Assembly (NCBI RefSeq): GCF_000335475.2
Contig: NZ_ANAH02000016.1
Span: forward strand, 45,974-109,973
Direction: 5' to 3'
Source: Cystobacter fuscus DSM 2262
Lineage (GTDB): Bacteria > Myxococcota > Myxococcia > Myxococcales > Myxococcaceae
DNA: 64,000 bases
Under the pieces are notes generated by a model. The model was not told the origin of the DNA. It worked only from the letters and a program-made list of their open reading frames with translations, and searched no databases. The position numbers and the translations under genes are program-made. Below are positions 43,006-51,688 of this stretch, one piece after another (within the stretch, counting starts at the first letter, position 1; each line of letters opens with the position of its first letter).

Positions 43006-44826
43006 ATGTCGAACGGTTCCCCTCCCACCCGTCGTCGCCCCACGACCAGTTCCTCGTCGGACGCCCCCTCGGGCGGCGCCGCGCGTCCGCGTCCCGCGGC
43101 GCGCAGGAGTCCCACCGCCGCCGCCGCGCCTCGTGCCCCCGAGCAGGAGCCCCTCCCACCGTCGGCCACGAAGCTGGTGTGCACCGCGGGTCCCTGCGCC
43201 GGTCAGGAGTTCGGTCTGGAGGATGGCGAGTACGTCATCGGCCGCGCCAACGACAACCCCATCTGCATCCCGGACTCCTCGGTGTCCCGTCGGCACGTGC
43301 TCATCCGGCGCCTGGGCGGAGGCTGGACGGTGAACGATCTGGGGTCCGGTAACGGCACCCTGATGAATGGCGAGCCCCTGAGCGAGGAGACGCCCCTGGT
43401 CTCCGGTGCCGTGCTCACGCTGGGCGACACGGAGCTCACCTTCAACGACGCCTCCAATGCCACGATGATGATGCCGATGCCCTCGGCACCGCCCGCGCGC
43501 CCGGCCCGCAGCCGCACCGCGGCCGCTCCGACGGCGCCCGCCGCGGAGGAGGAGGAGGGCAATGGGGAGGGGGCGATCGCCCCCCGGCGTCCTCCGCCCC
43601 GTCCCGAGTCGCGGGTACGCCCGGCCCGGGGCCGCGCGGCGGCGGCGGATCCCGAGGCGCAGAAGCGCAAGAAGCGCCTGCTGGTGATCTCCGCGTCCGT
43701 TTTCGTGCTCCTGGCGGGCGTGCTGCTCGTCATGAAGTTGCAGCAGCAGCGGCAGGCCGAGGCGCAGCGCCAGAGCGCCCAGGCCGCCCTGCAGCAGCGC
43801 GAGCAGATCGCCGGGCTCTTCCAGGAGGCCAAGAACCTCATCCGCGATGGCAAGTGGACCGACGCCAAGGCGCGGCTGCTGGAGCTCAAGGAGGCCGAGC
43901 CCGATCACCCGCAGGTGGGCGACTACCTGGCGCGCGTGGAGAAGGAGATTCCCAACCAGCTGGCGCTCGAGGCGGCCCGGACGGCGCTGGAGCAGAACCA
44001 GATCGGTCCGGCGTTCACCTCCCTGGCCAAGGTGTCCCAGGACACCCAGATGTTCGAGGCGGTGGGCTCGTTGCGCCGGGGGCTGAAGGACAAGGCCGAC
44101 AAGCGCGTGGGCGAGGCCCTGTCGCTGCTGACGCAGAAGCAGTTGGATCAGGCCAAGGCCATCACCGACGACGTGCTCGTGGCCTTCCCGGAGCACCGCG
44201 ACGCCAAGGTCGTCAACGAGCAGGCCGCGCGCGCCATCGCGGAGCGTGACGCGCCGCCCCCTCCGCCCACCCCCAAGGCGGTGCCCAAGCCGTGGGATCA
44301 AGCGGTGGATCGCTACCGCGATGGCGATCTGCAGGGCGCCATGGCCATGGCCAACGACTGCGCCGCCAAGGCCCCGCAGTGCAAGACGCTCACGAGCCAG
44401 CTGGCCGACTTCAGCATGCTCTACAAGCGCATGGAGGATCTGGACGACCGGGGCCTGACGCGCCTGCTGGACCTGGACCGGAGGATCACCAACGGCCGCG
44501 GCAGCAAGCTCGTCGCCGGGGCCGGCAAGCGCGCCGCCAACAACTATTACAAGATGGCCTCGTCGGCGAAGGTGTCCGGGCAGTGGGGCCGCGCGATGGA
44601 CTATGCCCAGCGCGCCCTCCAGGCCGACCCGAGCAACACGGGCGCCGCCAACATCGTCAACGAGATGCGCCAGAAGGCGAAGGATGTCTACATGAGCGCC
44701 TACGCCATGAAGGACACCGATCCCGAGGAAGCGCTGCCCAAGTTCCGCGAGGTCATGACCATGACGTCGCCGGATGACGAGACGCACCAGAAGGCCAAGG
44801 GCTGGGTCGAGAAGCTCAAGCGATGA
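43006..44826 (+). CDS. FHA domain membrane protein with TPR-like C-terminus
   Basis: A 606-residue protein. A 50-residue disordered N-terminus is followed by a forkhead-associated domain (55-150) with the phosphothreonine-binding residues intact: YVIGRANDN (Gly-Arg 79-80), SSVSRRH (94-97), NGT (116-118). A Pro-rich linker leads to a membrane helix at 225-243 (LLVISASVFVLLAGVLLVM), and the rest is a helical TPR-like domain (AEPDHPQVGDYLARVEKEIP, AMDYAQRALQADPSN). It should link Ser/Thr kinase signalling to an envelope complex; the Tad-like genes next door are the obvious candidate. The stop overlaps xseA (ATGA). Confidence 0.88.
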   Translation: MSNGSPPTRRRPTTSSSSDAPSGGAARPRPAARRSPTAAAAPRAPEQEPLPPSATKLVCTAGPCAGQEFGLEDGEYVIGRANDNPICIPDSSVSRRHVLIRRLGGGWTVNDLGSGNGTLMNGEPLSEETPLVSGAVLTLGDTELTFNDASNATMMMPMPSAPPARPARSRTAAAPTAPAAEEEEGNGEGAIAPRRPPPRPESRVRPARGRAAAADPEAQKRKKRLLVISASVFVLLAGVLLVMKLQQQRQAEAQRQSAQAALQQREQIAGLFQEAKNLIRDGKWTDAKARLLELKEAEPDHPQVGDYLARVEKEIPNQLALEAARTALEQNQIGPAFTSLAKVSQDTQMFEAVGSLRRGLKDKADKRVGEALSLLTQKQLDQAKAITDDVLVAFPEHRDAKVVNEQAARAIAERDAPPPPPTPKAVPKPWDQAVDRYRDGDLQGAMAMANDCAAKAPQCKTLTSQLADFSMLYKRMEDLDDRGLTRLLDLDRRITNGRGSKLVAGAGKRAANNYYKMASSAKVSGQWGRAMDYAQRALQADPSNTGAANIVNEMRQKAKDVYMSAYAMKDTDPEEALPKFREVMTMTSPDDETHQKAKGWVEKLKR

Positions 44827-46562
44827 AGAAGCGGCGCGCGACGGGCGAGGCTCCTCCCGCCCCTCCGGCCGGGCAGGGAGATCTGTTCGGCGGGGCTCTT
44901 GTTCCCCTGGCTGCGTCGGCGGCGGAGGCCGTGGCGCCCAAGCCGCCCGAGCCTCCCGTGCGGCCCCCCGCGCCCGTGCCGCCCGCGGCGCTGGCGGACG
45001 TGTCCACGTCGCTGTCCCCGCTGCCCGGAGCGCCCGTGCGCCCGGCGGCCCCCACGCGCTCGGTGCTCACCGTGGGCGAGCTCACCCAGCAGATCAAGAC
45101 GACCCTCGAGTCGCGCTTCCCCCGGGTGCTGGTGCGCGGCGAGGTGTCCGGCTTCCGGGGCGCCAACGCCCGCGGTCACCTGTACTTCACGCTCAAGGAC
45201 GCGGAGGCGTCGATCGACGTGAAGATGTGGGCCTCGCAGGCGGCGCGGCTGCGCTTCCACCTGCGCGACGGGCTCGCGGTGGTGGTCGAGGGCAGCGTGG
45301 ACCTCTACGCGCCCTCGGGGCGCTACAGCCTCATCGCCTTCAAGCTGGAGCCGGAAGGGGAGGGGGCGCTGGCGCTCGCCTTCGAGCAACTCAAGGCGCG
45401 GCTGGCCGCCGAGGGGCTCATTGGCGACAACCGCGTCCGGCCGCCCCGCCCGCTGCCCTTCCTGCCCCGGCGTATCGGCGTGGTGACGAGCCGCACCGGC
45501 GCGGCGCTGCAGGACTTCCTGCGCGTGTTGCACTCGCGCCACCCGCGCCTGTCCGTGCTGCTGTGCGACGCGCGCGTGCAGGGCGAGGGGTCCGCCGAGG
45601 AGGTGGCGCGCGGCATCGAGCGCCTGTCGCGCACGGACGTGGACGTCATCGTCGTCACGCGCGGCGGCGGTTCCAAGGAAGACCTCTGGACGTTCAACGA
45701 GGAGCGCGTGGCGCGCGCCATCTTCGCCTCGCCCGTGCCGGTGGTGTCCGCCATCGGGCATGAGATCGACTTCACCATCGCGGACTTCGTGGCGGACTGG
45801 CGCGCGCCCACCCCCAGCGCGGCGGCGGAGCGGCTCGCGCCGGTGCTGCAGGAGCTGGAGTACGGCCTGGCCACCTGGTCGGTGCGGCTGCGCAAGGCGG
45901 CCGAGCGCCGCGTCCTGGAGCTGCGCGGCGCCCTGGTGGAGGCGCGGAGCGGTCTGGTGGATCCCCGCCGACGCCTGTCCACCGAGCGGCTGCGGCTGGC
46001 GGACGCCGAGGAGGCCCTGACACGGCAGATGCGGCTGGTGCTCCGGCGGCACCGGGAGGATCTCCGGGCCCACACCGAGCACCTGCAACGCCAGCGGCCC
46101 CAGTCGCGGCTGGCCGAGCAGCGCGCGCGGCTGGTGCAGCTGTCCGCCCGGCTCAAGGACGCGCTGCGCGGGGACGTGGCGGCGCGCCGGGCCCAGTCGG
46201 CCCAGGCCCGCTTGCGGCTGGAGCGTGTCTCCCCGGCGGCTCGGGTGGCCGAGCTGCGCGCCCGGCTGGCCGAGCACAAGGCCCGCATGGTGGCCCTGGA
46301 GAAGGACGCGCTCGCCCACGCCCAGCGTCACTTCCAGGGGTTGGAGGGCCGGTTGGATGCCCTGAGCCCCCTCAAGGTCATGTCCCGCGGCTACGCCGTC
46401 ACCGTCCGGCGGCGCGACGGGGGGGTGGTGCGTTCCATCGCGGATGTCCAGCCCGGCGAGCTGCTCGGCATCAAGTTCGCCAGCGCCGGGGCCAAGACGC
46501 TCCAGGGATGCGAGGAAATCGAGGCCACCGTGACGGCCGTGAAGGGTCCGGTGGATTGCTAA
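44823..46562 (+). CDS. xseA: Exodeoxyribonuclease VII large subunit
   Basis: A 579-residue catalytic subunit of exonuclease VII, which degrades single-stranded DNA from both ends. An 80-residue Pro/Ala-rich N-terminal extension precedes the OB-fold (VLTVGELTQQIKTTLESRFP, VRGEVSGFR, GHLYFTLKD). Core motifs: PRRIGVVTSRTGAALQDFLR, VIVVTRGGGSKEDLWTFN, VVSAIGHEIDFTIADFVADW, RAPTPSAAAERL. A long coiled-coil C-terminal region follows, ending KVMSRGYAVTVRR. The usual length is about 400-460, so this is a long form. First gene of a housekeeping operon. Confidence 0.95.
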   Translation: MKKRRATGEAPPAPPAGQGDLFGGALVPLAASAAEAVAPKPPEPPVRPPAPVPPAALADVSTSLSPLPGAPVRPAAPTRSVLTVGELTQQIKTTLESRFPRVLVRGEVSGFRGANARGHLYFTLKDAEASIDVKMWASQAARLRFHLRDGLAVVVEGSVDLYAPSGRYSLIAFKLEPEGEGALALAFEQLKARLAAEGLIGDNRVRPPRPLPFLPRRIGVVTSRTGAALQDFLRVLHSRHPRLSVLLCDARVQGEGSAEEVARGIERLSRTDVDVIVVTRGGGSKEDLWTFNEERVARAIFASPVPVVSAIGHEIDFTIADFVADWRAPTPSAAAERLAPVLQELEYGLATWSVRLRKAAERRVLELRGALVEARSGLVDPRRRLSTERLRLADAEEALTRQMRLVLRRHREDLRAHTEHLQRQRPQSRLAEQRARLVQLSARLKDALRGDVAARRAQSAQARLRLERVSPAARVAELRARLAEHKARMVALEKDALAHAQRHFQGLEGRLDALSPLKVMSRGYAVTVRRRDGGVVRSIADVQPGELLGIKFASAGAKTLQGCEEIEATVTAVKGPVDC

Positions 46563-46646
46563 CCAACCCCCCTCAGGTCCCTCTGGAACCCGGAGAAGGC
46601 CTCCTCTATAGAGTCCGCCGGCTCTTTCTCTCGAGGTGGACACGCC

Positions 46647-47009
46647 GTGGCGAAGGACAGCAGGGGCAAGGTGGCGGAGGCGGTGCCCGAACAGTACGGG
46701 GACGTGGTGCAGAAGCTCGAGGAGATGGTGGCCCGGCTCGAGGGCGGCACCCTCTCGCTCGAGGAGTCGCTCAAGTCCTTCGAGGAGGGCATCAAGCTGG
46801 TGCGCCGGGGTGAGCACCTGCTCAACGCGGCGGAGAAGCGCATCGAGGAGCTGCTGTCCGCGGATGGGCAGGACGAGGTGGTGGCGCTGCAGGCGGGCGT
46901 GAAGCCCCCGGGGGTGTCCCCGGCGCCCGCCACCCCCGCTCCGGCCCGGAGCAGCCCGGCTGCTTCCCGAGCGGCCACGCCCCCTCCCGAGGATGATGTG
47001 CCGTTCTAG
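46647..47009 (+). CDS. xseB: Exodeoxyribonuclease VII small subunit
   Basis: A 120-residue small subunit. The conserved helical hairpin is YGDVVQKLEEMVARLEGGTL, SLEESLKSFEEGIKLVRRGE, HLLNAAEKRIEEL. The family is usually about 80 residues; here a 40-residue Pro/Ala tail is added. GTG start at 46647 preceded by GAGGTGG. Multiple copies wrap the coiled coil of XseA to control activity. Confidence 0.95.
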   Translation: MAKDSRGKVAEAVPEQYGDVVQKLEEMVARLEGGTLSLEESLKSFEEGIKLVRRGEHLLNAAEKRIEELLSADGQDEVVALQAGVKPPGVSPAPATPAPARSSPAASRAATPPPEDDVPF

Positions 47010-47047
47010 TTTGTCCAGGGACGACGACCCCCCACCCCGGCCATCTC

Positions 47048-47437
47048 ATGTCCAAGCCCAAGGTCACCATCGTCGACGATGACCGCGACACGCGCGAGTT
47101 GCTCTCGCTCGCCCTGGAGTCCGAGGACTTCGAGGTCAACGCCGCCGCCAACGGTCTGCGGCTCATCGCCTCCCTTCAACTCCAGCGGCCCGACGTCATC
47201 CTCATGGACGTGAACATGTCCTGGATCGATGGCTTCGAGTTGTGCAAGGCCGTCAAGAAGAACGAACAGTTCCGCGACATCCCCATCATCTTCATCAGTG
47301 GACGTGGGGAGCCCGAGGACAAGCGGCGCGGCACGGAAGCCGGCGCCGCGGATTATTTCGTGAAGCCCCTGGACCTGGAGGCGCTGATTCGCCGTCTGCG
47401 CCAGCTCCTTCCACAGCCCACGCCCGAGGTCACCTGA
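47048..47437 (+). CDS. Single-domain response regulator
   Basis: A 129-residue CheY-like receiver without output domain. Acidic pocket DDDRD near residue 10-12, phospho-acceptor Asp in ILMDVNMSWIDG (near residue 59), Ser/Thr in FISGRG and Lys in FVKPLD. The usual Pro after the acceptor Met is Ser here (MSW in place of MP-), a small deviation. It sits between xseB and ispA, 2 bases before ispA. Its kinase is not identifiable; the hybrid kinases at 54-60 kb are candidates by proximity only. Confidence 0.9.
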   Translation: MSKPKVTIVDDDRDTRELLSLALESEDFEVNAAANGLRLIASLQLQRPDVILMDVNMSWIDGFELCKAVKKNEQFRDIPIIFISGRGEPEDKRRGTEAGAADYFVKPLDLEALIRRLRQLLPQPTPEVT

Positions 47438-47438
47438 C

Positions 47439-48329
47439 ATGTCGTCTTTCGATCTGGATGCCTACTTGAACACCCAGCAGCAGCGGGTGGAAGCGCTGCT
47501 GCGCTCGCGCGTGGAGGAGCTGGGGACCCATGTGCCCCCCCGCCTGCTCGAGTCCATCCGCTACTCGCTGCTGGCCGGTGGCAAGCGGCTGCGTCCGGTG
47601 TTGTGCCTGAGCTTCGCCGAGGCCGTGCTCCAGCAGAGCGCCGTGCCGCGGGTGGTGGAGGACTGCGCGTGCGCGCTCGAGTTCATCCACACCTACTCGC
47701 TCGTGCACGATGACCTGCCGTCCATGGACGACGACGATCTGCGCCGGGGCGTGCCCACCAACCACAAGGTGTACGGCGAGGCGATGGCCATCCTCGCGGG
47801 CGACTCGCTGCTCACGGATGCCTTCGCCCTGGTGGCCGGCGGCCCCGAGCCGATGCGCGCCACGCTCTGCCGCGAGCTGGCCGTGGCCGCGGGCTCCTCG
47901 GGCATGGTGGGCGGGCAGGTGCTGGACATCGCCGAGGATCGGCCGGCCCACATCGACTACCTCACCCGGATGCACCGCCTGAAGACGGGCGCCCTCATCC
48001 GCGCCGCGTGCCGCATGGGCGTCATCGCCGCGGGCGGCAGTGCCGACGCGCTCGCCCGCGCGGACGCCTACGGGGACGCGGTGGGGCTCGCCTTCCAGAT
48101 CGCCGATGACGTGCTGGACGTCACGAGCGACGCGTCCACCCTGGGCAAGCCCGTGGGCGCGGACGCCGCCGCCGGACGTCACACCTTCCCGGCGGTGCTG
48201 GGCCTGGAGGAGTCCAAGCAGCTCGCGGCGCGCAAGGTGGCCGACGCCATCGCCGCCGTGGCCCCGCTGGAGCCCCGCGCGGGTCCGCTGGCGGCGCTCG
48301 CGCACTACTCGGTGGAGCGCAGCTCGTGA
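47439..48329 (+). CDS. ispA: Polyprenyl (farnesyl/geranylgeranyl) diphosphate synthase
   Basis: A 296-residue trans-prenyl transferase. Seen: LLAGGKRLRPVLCLSF (GGKR-xRP), first aspartate-rich motif DDLPSMD at 91-97, GEAMAILAGDSLLTDAF, and second aspartate-rich motif FQIADDVLD. It condenses isopentenyl diphosphate with allylic diphosphates in the cytoplasm, making precursors of quinones, carotenoids and undecaprenyl lipids. It overlaps dxs by 4 bases (GTGA), so supply (dxs) and condensation are expressed together. Chain length, C15 or C20, is not certain from motifs. Confidence 0.93.
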   Translation: MSSFDLDAYLNTQQQRVEALLRSRVEELGTHVPPRLLESIRYSLLAGGKRLRPVLCLSFAEAVLQQSAVPRVVEDCACALEFIHTYSLVHDDLPSMDDDDLRRGVPTNHKVYGEAMAILAGDSLLTDAFALVAGGPEPMRATLCRELAVAAGSSGMVGGQVLDIAEDRPAHIDYLTRMHRLKTGALIRAACRMGVIAAGGSADALARADAYGDAVGLAFQIADDVLDVTSDASTLGKPVGADAAAGRHTFPAVLGLEESKQLAARKVADAIAAVAPLEPRAGPLAALAHYSVERSS

Positions 48330-50083
48330 CGGAGCGGCTCCTGCCGCGCATCCACGAACCCAAGGACCTCCGGGCCCTGCCCGAGTCCGACCTGCCCCGT
48401 CTGTGCGAGGAGCTGCGGGAGGACATCATCGCCCTGTGTGGTCGCGTGGGCGGTCACCTGGGAGCCTCGCTGGGCGCGGTGGAGCTCATCGTCGCCCTGC
48501 ACCGCGTCTTCCACTCGCCCCAGGACGCGCTCGTCTTCGACGTGGGCCACCAGGCCTACGCCCACAAGCTGCTCACCGGCCGGCGCGAGCGCATGGACAC
48601 CCTGCGCCAGGCCGGTGGCCTCTCGCCCTTCCTGGATCCCCGCGAGAGCCCCCACGATGCCCTGGCCGCGGGTCACGCGAGCACCGCCGTCTCCGCCGCG
48701 CTGGGCATGCTCCAGGGCCGGCGGCTGCGCGGACTGTCCGGACACGCGGTGGCGGTGGTGGGGGACGGGGCGCTCACCGGCGGCCTCACCTTCGAGGGGC
48801 TCAACAACGCCGGGGGAATGCACCTGCCGCTGGTGGTGGTGCTCAACGACAACCAGATGTCCATCTCCGCCAACGTGGGCGCCATCCCCGCGCTGCTGCG
48901 CACGAGCGGAGCCCGGGCCTTCTTCGAGGGGCTCGGCTTCACCTACCTGGGGCCCCTGGACGGACACGATCTGCCCACGCTCCTGCACGCGCTGCGCGAG
49001 GCGCGCACCTCGTCGCGCCCGGTGGTGGTGCACGCGCTCACGCAGAAGGGCCGGGGCTTTCCCCCCGCCGAGGCGGATCTCCAGACGCGCGGCCACGCCA
49101 TGGGCCCGTACGAGTGGCGGGATGGGAAGCTCGTGCGCTCGCGCGGGGGCCAGCGCACCTTCAGCGAGGCCTTCGCCTCCGCCGTGGAAGAGCTCATGGC
49201 GCGCGACGCGCGCGTGGTGACGGTGACGCCGGCCATGCTGGAGGGCAGCGCCCTGGTGCGGCTCCAGCAGCGCTTCCCCGAGCGCGTCTTCGACGTGGGC
49301 ATCGCCGAGTCGCACGCCGTCACCTTCTGCGCGGGCCTGGCCGCCACGGGACTGCGGCCCGTGTGCGCCATCTACTCGACGTTCCTGCAGCGCGCGTACG
49401 ATCAGCTCATCCACGACGTGTGCCTGCCGGGCCTGCCCGTGCTCTTCGCCGTGGATCGCGCGGGCCTGGTGGGCGCGGATGGCGCCACGCACCAGGGCAC
49501 CTACGACGTGGCCTCGCTGCGGCCCATCCCCGGCCTCACGATGATGGCGCCGGTGACGGGCGGGGACGTGCCGGAGCTGCTCGCCACCGCGCTCGCGCTG
49601 CCGGGCCCCTCGCTGATGCGCTTTCCCCGGGGCACGCTGCCGGAGTGGCCGGCCGGACTCGCGCCCGAGCCGCCGGGGACGGGGCGGGGCGCGCGTTGGT
49701 TGAAGCGGGCGCGGACGCCGCGCGTATGCCTGCTCACCCTGGGGCCGCTCGCCCTGTCCGCGCTGGAGGCCGCCGCGGCGGAGCCGGATTGGAGCGTGGT
49801 GGACGCGCGCTTCGTCACCCCGCTCGACGAGGCGGCCGTGCTGGAAGCCGCCGCCTGTGGGCGTCTGGTGGTGGCGGAGGAGGGCACGACGCACGGGGGC
49901 CTGGGGAGCGCGGTGTTGGAGGTGCTCGCCGCCCGGCGCGTGACGGCCCGGGTGACGCTGCTGGGCATGCCGGATGTCTTCGTGCCCCATGGAGACGCGC
50001 GCGTGCAGCGGGCGCAACTGGGCCTGGATGCCGCGGGGCTGCGACGCGCGGCCCGGGCGTTGCTCGAGGAGGACGCACCATGA
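48326..50083 (+). CDS. dxs: 1-deoxy-D-xylulose-5-phosphate synthase
   Basis: A 585-residue thiamine diphosphate enzyme, first of the non-mevalonate pathway: pyruvate plus glyceraldehyde 3-phosphate to DXP. Seen: FDVGHQAYAHKLLTGRR, GHASTAVSAALGM, the thiamine motif VVGDGALTGGLTFEGLNNAG through LNDNQMSIS, then VFDVGIAESHAVTFCAGLAA, GATHQGTYDVASLRPIP and the C-terminal transketolase domain. Slightly shorter than the common 620 residues. GTG start overlapped with ispA, and stop overlapped with tlyA (ATGA). Confidence 0.96.
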   Translation: MTERLLPRIHEPKDLRALPESDLPRLCEELREDIIALCGRVGGHLGASLGAVELIVALHRVFHSPQDALVFDVGHQAYAHKLLTGRRERMDTLRQAGGLSPFLDPRESPHDALAAGHASTAVSAALGMLQGRRLRGLSGHAVAVVGDGALTGGLTFEGLNNAGGMHLPLVVVLNDNQMSISANVGAIPALLRTSGARAFFEGLGFTYLGPLDGHDLPTLLHALREARTSSRPVVVHALTQKGRGFPPAEADLQTRGHAMGPYEWRDGKLVRSRGGQRTFSEAFASAVEELMARDARVVTVTPAMLEGSALVRLQQRFPERVFDVGIAESHAVTFCAGLAATGLRPVCAIYSTFLQRAYDQLIHDVCLPGLPVLFAVDRAGLVGADGATHQGTYDVASLRPIPGLTMMAPVTGGDVPELLATALALPGPSLMRFPRGTLPEWPAGLAPEPPGTGRGARWLKRARTPRVCLLTLGPLALSALEAAAAEPDWSVVDARFVTPLDEAAVLEAAACGRLVVAEEGTTHGGLGSAVLEVLAARRVTARVTLLGMPDVFVPHGDARVQRAQLGLDAAGLRRAARALLEEDAP

Positions 50084-50820
50084 AGCCGCGCAAGGAGCGG
50101 CTGGACGTGTTGGTGGTGGAGCGGGGGCTCGCGGAGTCGCGCACCAAGGCCCAGGCCCTCATCCTCGCGGGCCAGGTGGTCGTCGGGGAGCAGCGCGTGG
50201 ACAAGCCCGGCTCGCTGGTGCCCGTGGAGGCGGAGCTGCGGCTCAAGGGCGAGGTGTTGCCCTACGTGTCGCGGGGCGGGTTGAAGCTCAAGGCCGCCAT
50301 CGATCGCTTCGGCCTGGACATGCGCGGCCGGGTGGCGGCGGACATTGGCGCCAGCACGGGCGGCTTCACCGACTGCCTCCTGCAGGAGGGGGCCGTGCGC
50401 GTGCATGCCATCGACGTGGGCTATGGGCAGCTCCACGAGAAGCTGCGCACGGATCCACGCATCCGCTCGCGCGAGCGCGTCAACGCCCGCTACCTCACCG
50501 CCGAGGATCTCCCCGAGCCGGTGGACGTGGTGGTCATCGACGTGAGCTTCATCTCGCTCACCCAGGTGCTGCCCGCGGTACTGCCCTTCCTCAAGCCCAA
50601 GGGCCTGTTGGTGGCGCTCGTGAAGCCCCAGTTCGAGGTGGGGCCGGACCGGGTGGGCAAGGGCGGCGTGGTGCGGGACGTGGCCGCGCGCCAGGAGGCC
50701 ATCGACTCCACGGTCGCCTTCGTCCAGCGGCAGGGCCTCACGGTGCGCGGGGTGATGGACTCGACCGTGCCGGGCCCCGCGGGCAACGTCGAGGCGCTGC
50801 TCGTCGCGGACCGGCCCTGA
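50080..50820 (+). CDS. tlyA: TlyA family rRNA 2'-O-methyltransferase
   Basis: A 246-residue protein. An S4 RNA-binding domain at 5-65 (RLDVLVVERGLAESRTKAQA) is followed by an FtsJ-type methyltransferase: VAADIGASTGGFTDCLLQEG (AdoMet site), VHAIDVGYGQLHEKLRTD, VVVIDVSFISLTQVLP and LVALVKPQFEVG (catalytic Lys region). TlyA methylates 16S and 23S rRNA in known bacteria and is also called hemolysin A. Last gene of the operon, ATG 50080 overlapping the dxs stop. Confidence 0.95.
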   Translation: MKPRKERLDVLVVERGLAESRTKAQALILAGQVVVGEQRVDKPGSLVPVEAELRLKGEVLPYVSRGGLKLKAAIDRFGLDMRGRVAADIGASTGGFTDCLLQEGAVRVHAIDVGYGQLHEKLRTDPRIRSRERVNARYLTAEDLPEPVDVVVIDVSFISLTQVLPAVLPFLKPKGLLVALVKPQFEVGPDRVGKGGVVRDVAARQEAIDSTVAFVQRQGLTVRGVMDSTVPGPAGNVEALLVADRP

Positions 50821-50838
50821 GCCGCGCGGCGCGGGGGT

Positions 50839-51600
50839 TCAGCTCTCGGGCTCCTTCGGGGGCGGCTCTTTCGAGGGAAGCTCCTTCGGAGGGCCGTGGC
50901 GCAGGAAAAAGGCGGAGAGGAGGGCCAGGACCCCGGCGATGCCCAGGGTGAGGGTCGTGGAGACCTTCTCCGTGTTGGCGGACGCGAGCAGACACGCCAG
51001 GCCCACCAGCCACTGCGCGAGGTTGGCGAGGCGATGGAGCGACGGAAGCTCCATCCATTTGGCGAGGACCGAGACCGCCACGGGTCCGAGCAGCAGCACG
51101 GACAGCCAGGCCTTGTACTCCGTCGGGACGTTGGCCAGGTACACCGCCCAGACCAACGCGGCGCTGCCCACGGCCGAGCCCAGCCCTCCCAGGAGACCGT
51201 TCATGGGCCTGTCGGAGGCCTGATGCTCGCGGACCCGGGCGAGCATGGCGGGGGTCACCTCGAGCGCGAAGGGAAAGCCCAGCTCCTGCAAGGCCTCCAG
51301 GGCCGCGCCGCCCACCTGCCGTCCATCGGGAGTGGTCAGGGTGCACAGCCGCTCGTCCTCCAGCACCTCCAACAGCAGGTCCGCGCGGCTCCGCGGGGAC
51401 TCGCCTGGGCCCAGGGGCAGCGAGAGTCCGTCCAGGAAGGACGCCACCTCGTCCGGCGGGACGTCCTCCGAGCGCAGTGCGCTCAGCCGCTCGAGCAGCG
51501 GAACGGCCTGGCGTCGGACGTCCGGCACCTCCAGGGAGGAGGGGAGGGACGGAACGTCCTCGGAAGTGGCGGTGGACGGGGTGGAGCGGAGGCGTTCCAT
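50839..51600 (-). CDS. Hypothetical membrane protein
   Basis: A 253-residue protein that I do not recognise. The N-terminal 120 residues are soluble (ALRSEDVPPDEVASFLDGLS, LLLEVLEDERLCTLTTPDGR). Four hydrophobic segments follow (LLGGLGSAVGSAALVWAVYL, LSVLLLGPVAVSVLAKW, ANLAQWLVGLACLLASA, TLTLGIAGVLALLSAFFL). The tail has a short degenerate repeat of Lys-Glu-Pro. ATG 51600 was chosen; ATG 51618 adds six residues. Converges with tlyA after 18 bases. Confidence 0.7.
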   Translation of the reverse strand: MERLRSTPSTATSEDVPSLPSSLEVPDVRRQAVPLLERLSALRSEDVPPDEVASFLDGLSLPLGPGESPRSRADLLLEVLEDERLCTLTTPDGRQVGGAALEALQELGFPFALEVTPAMLARVREHQASDRPMNGLLGGLGSAVGSAALVWAVYLANVPTEYKAWLSVLLLGPVAVSVLAKWMELPSLHRLANLAQWLVGLACLLASANTEKVSTTLTLGIAGVLALLSAFFLRHGPPKELPSKEPPPKEPES

Positions 51601-51688
51601 GCCCCTCAGTCTAGTCATCACCCGGGCCCCCGTGGAAACAGGCGCCGGGCCGGTAGGATGTCCGCCCCTTTTCCCCGAGGTCGCTTCC

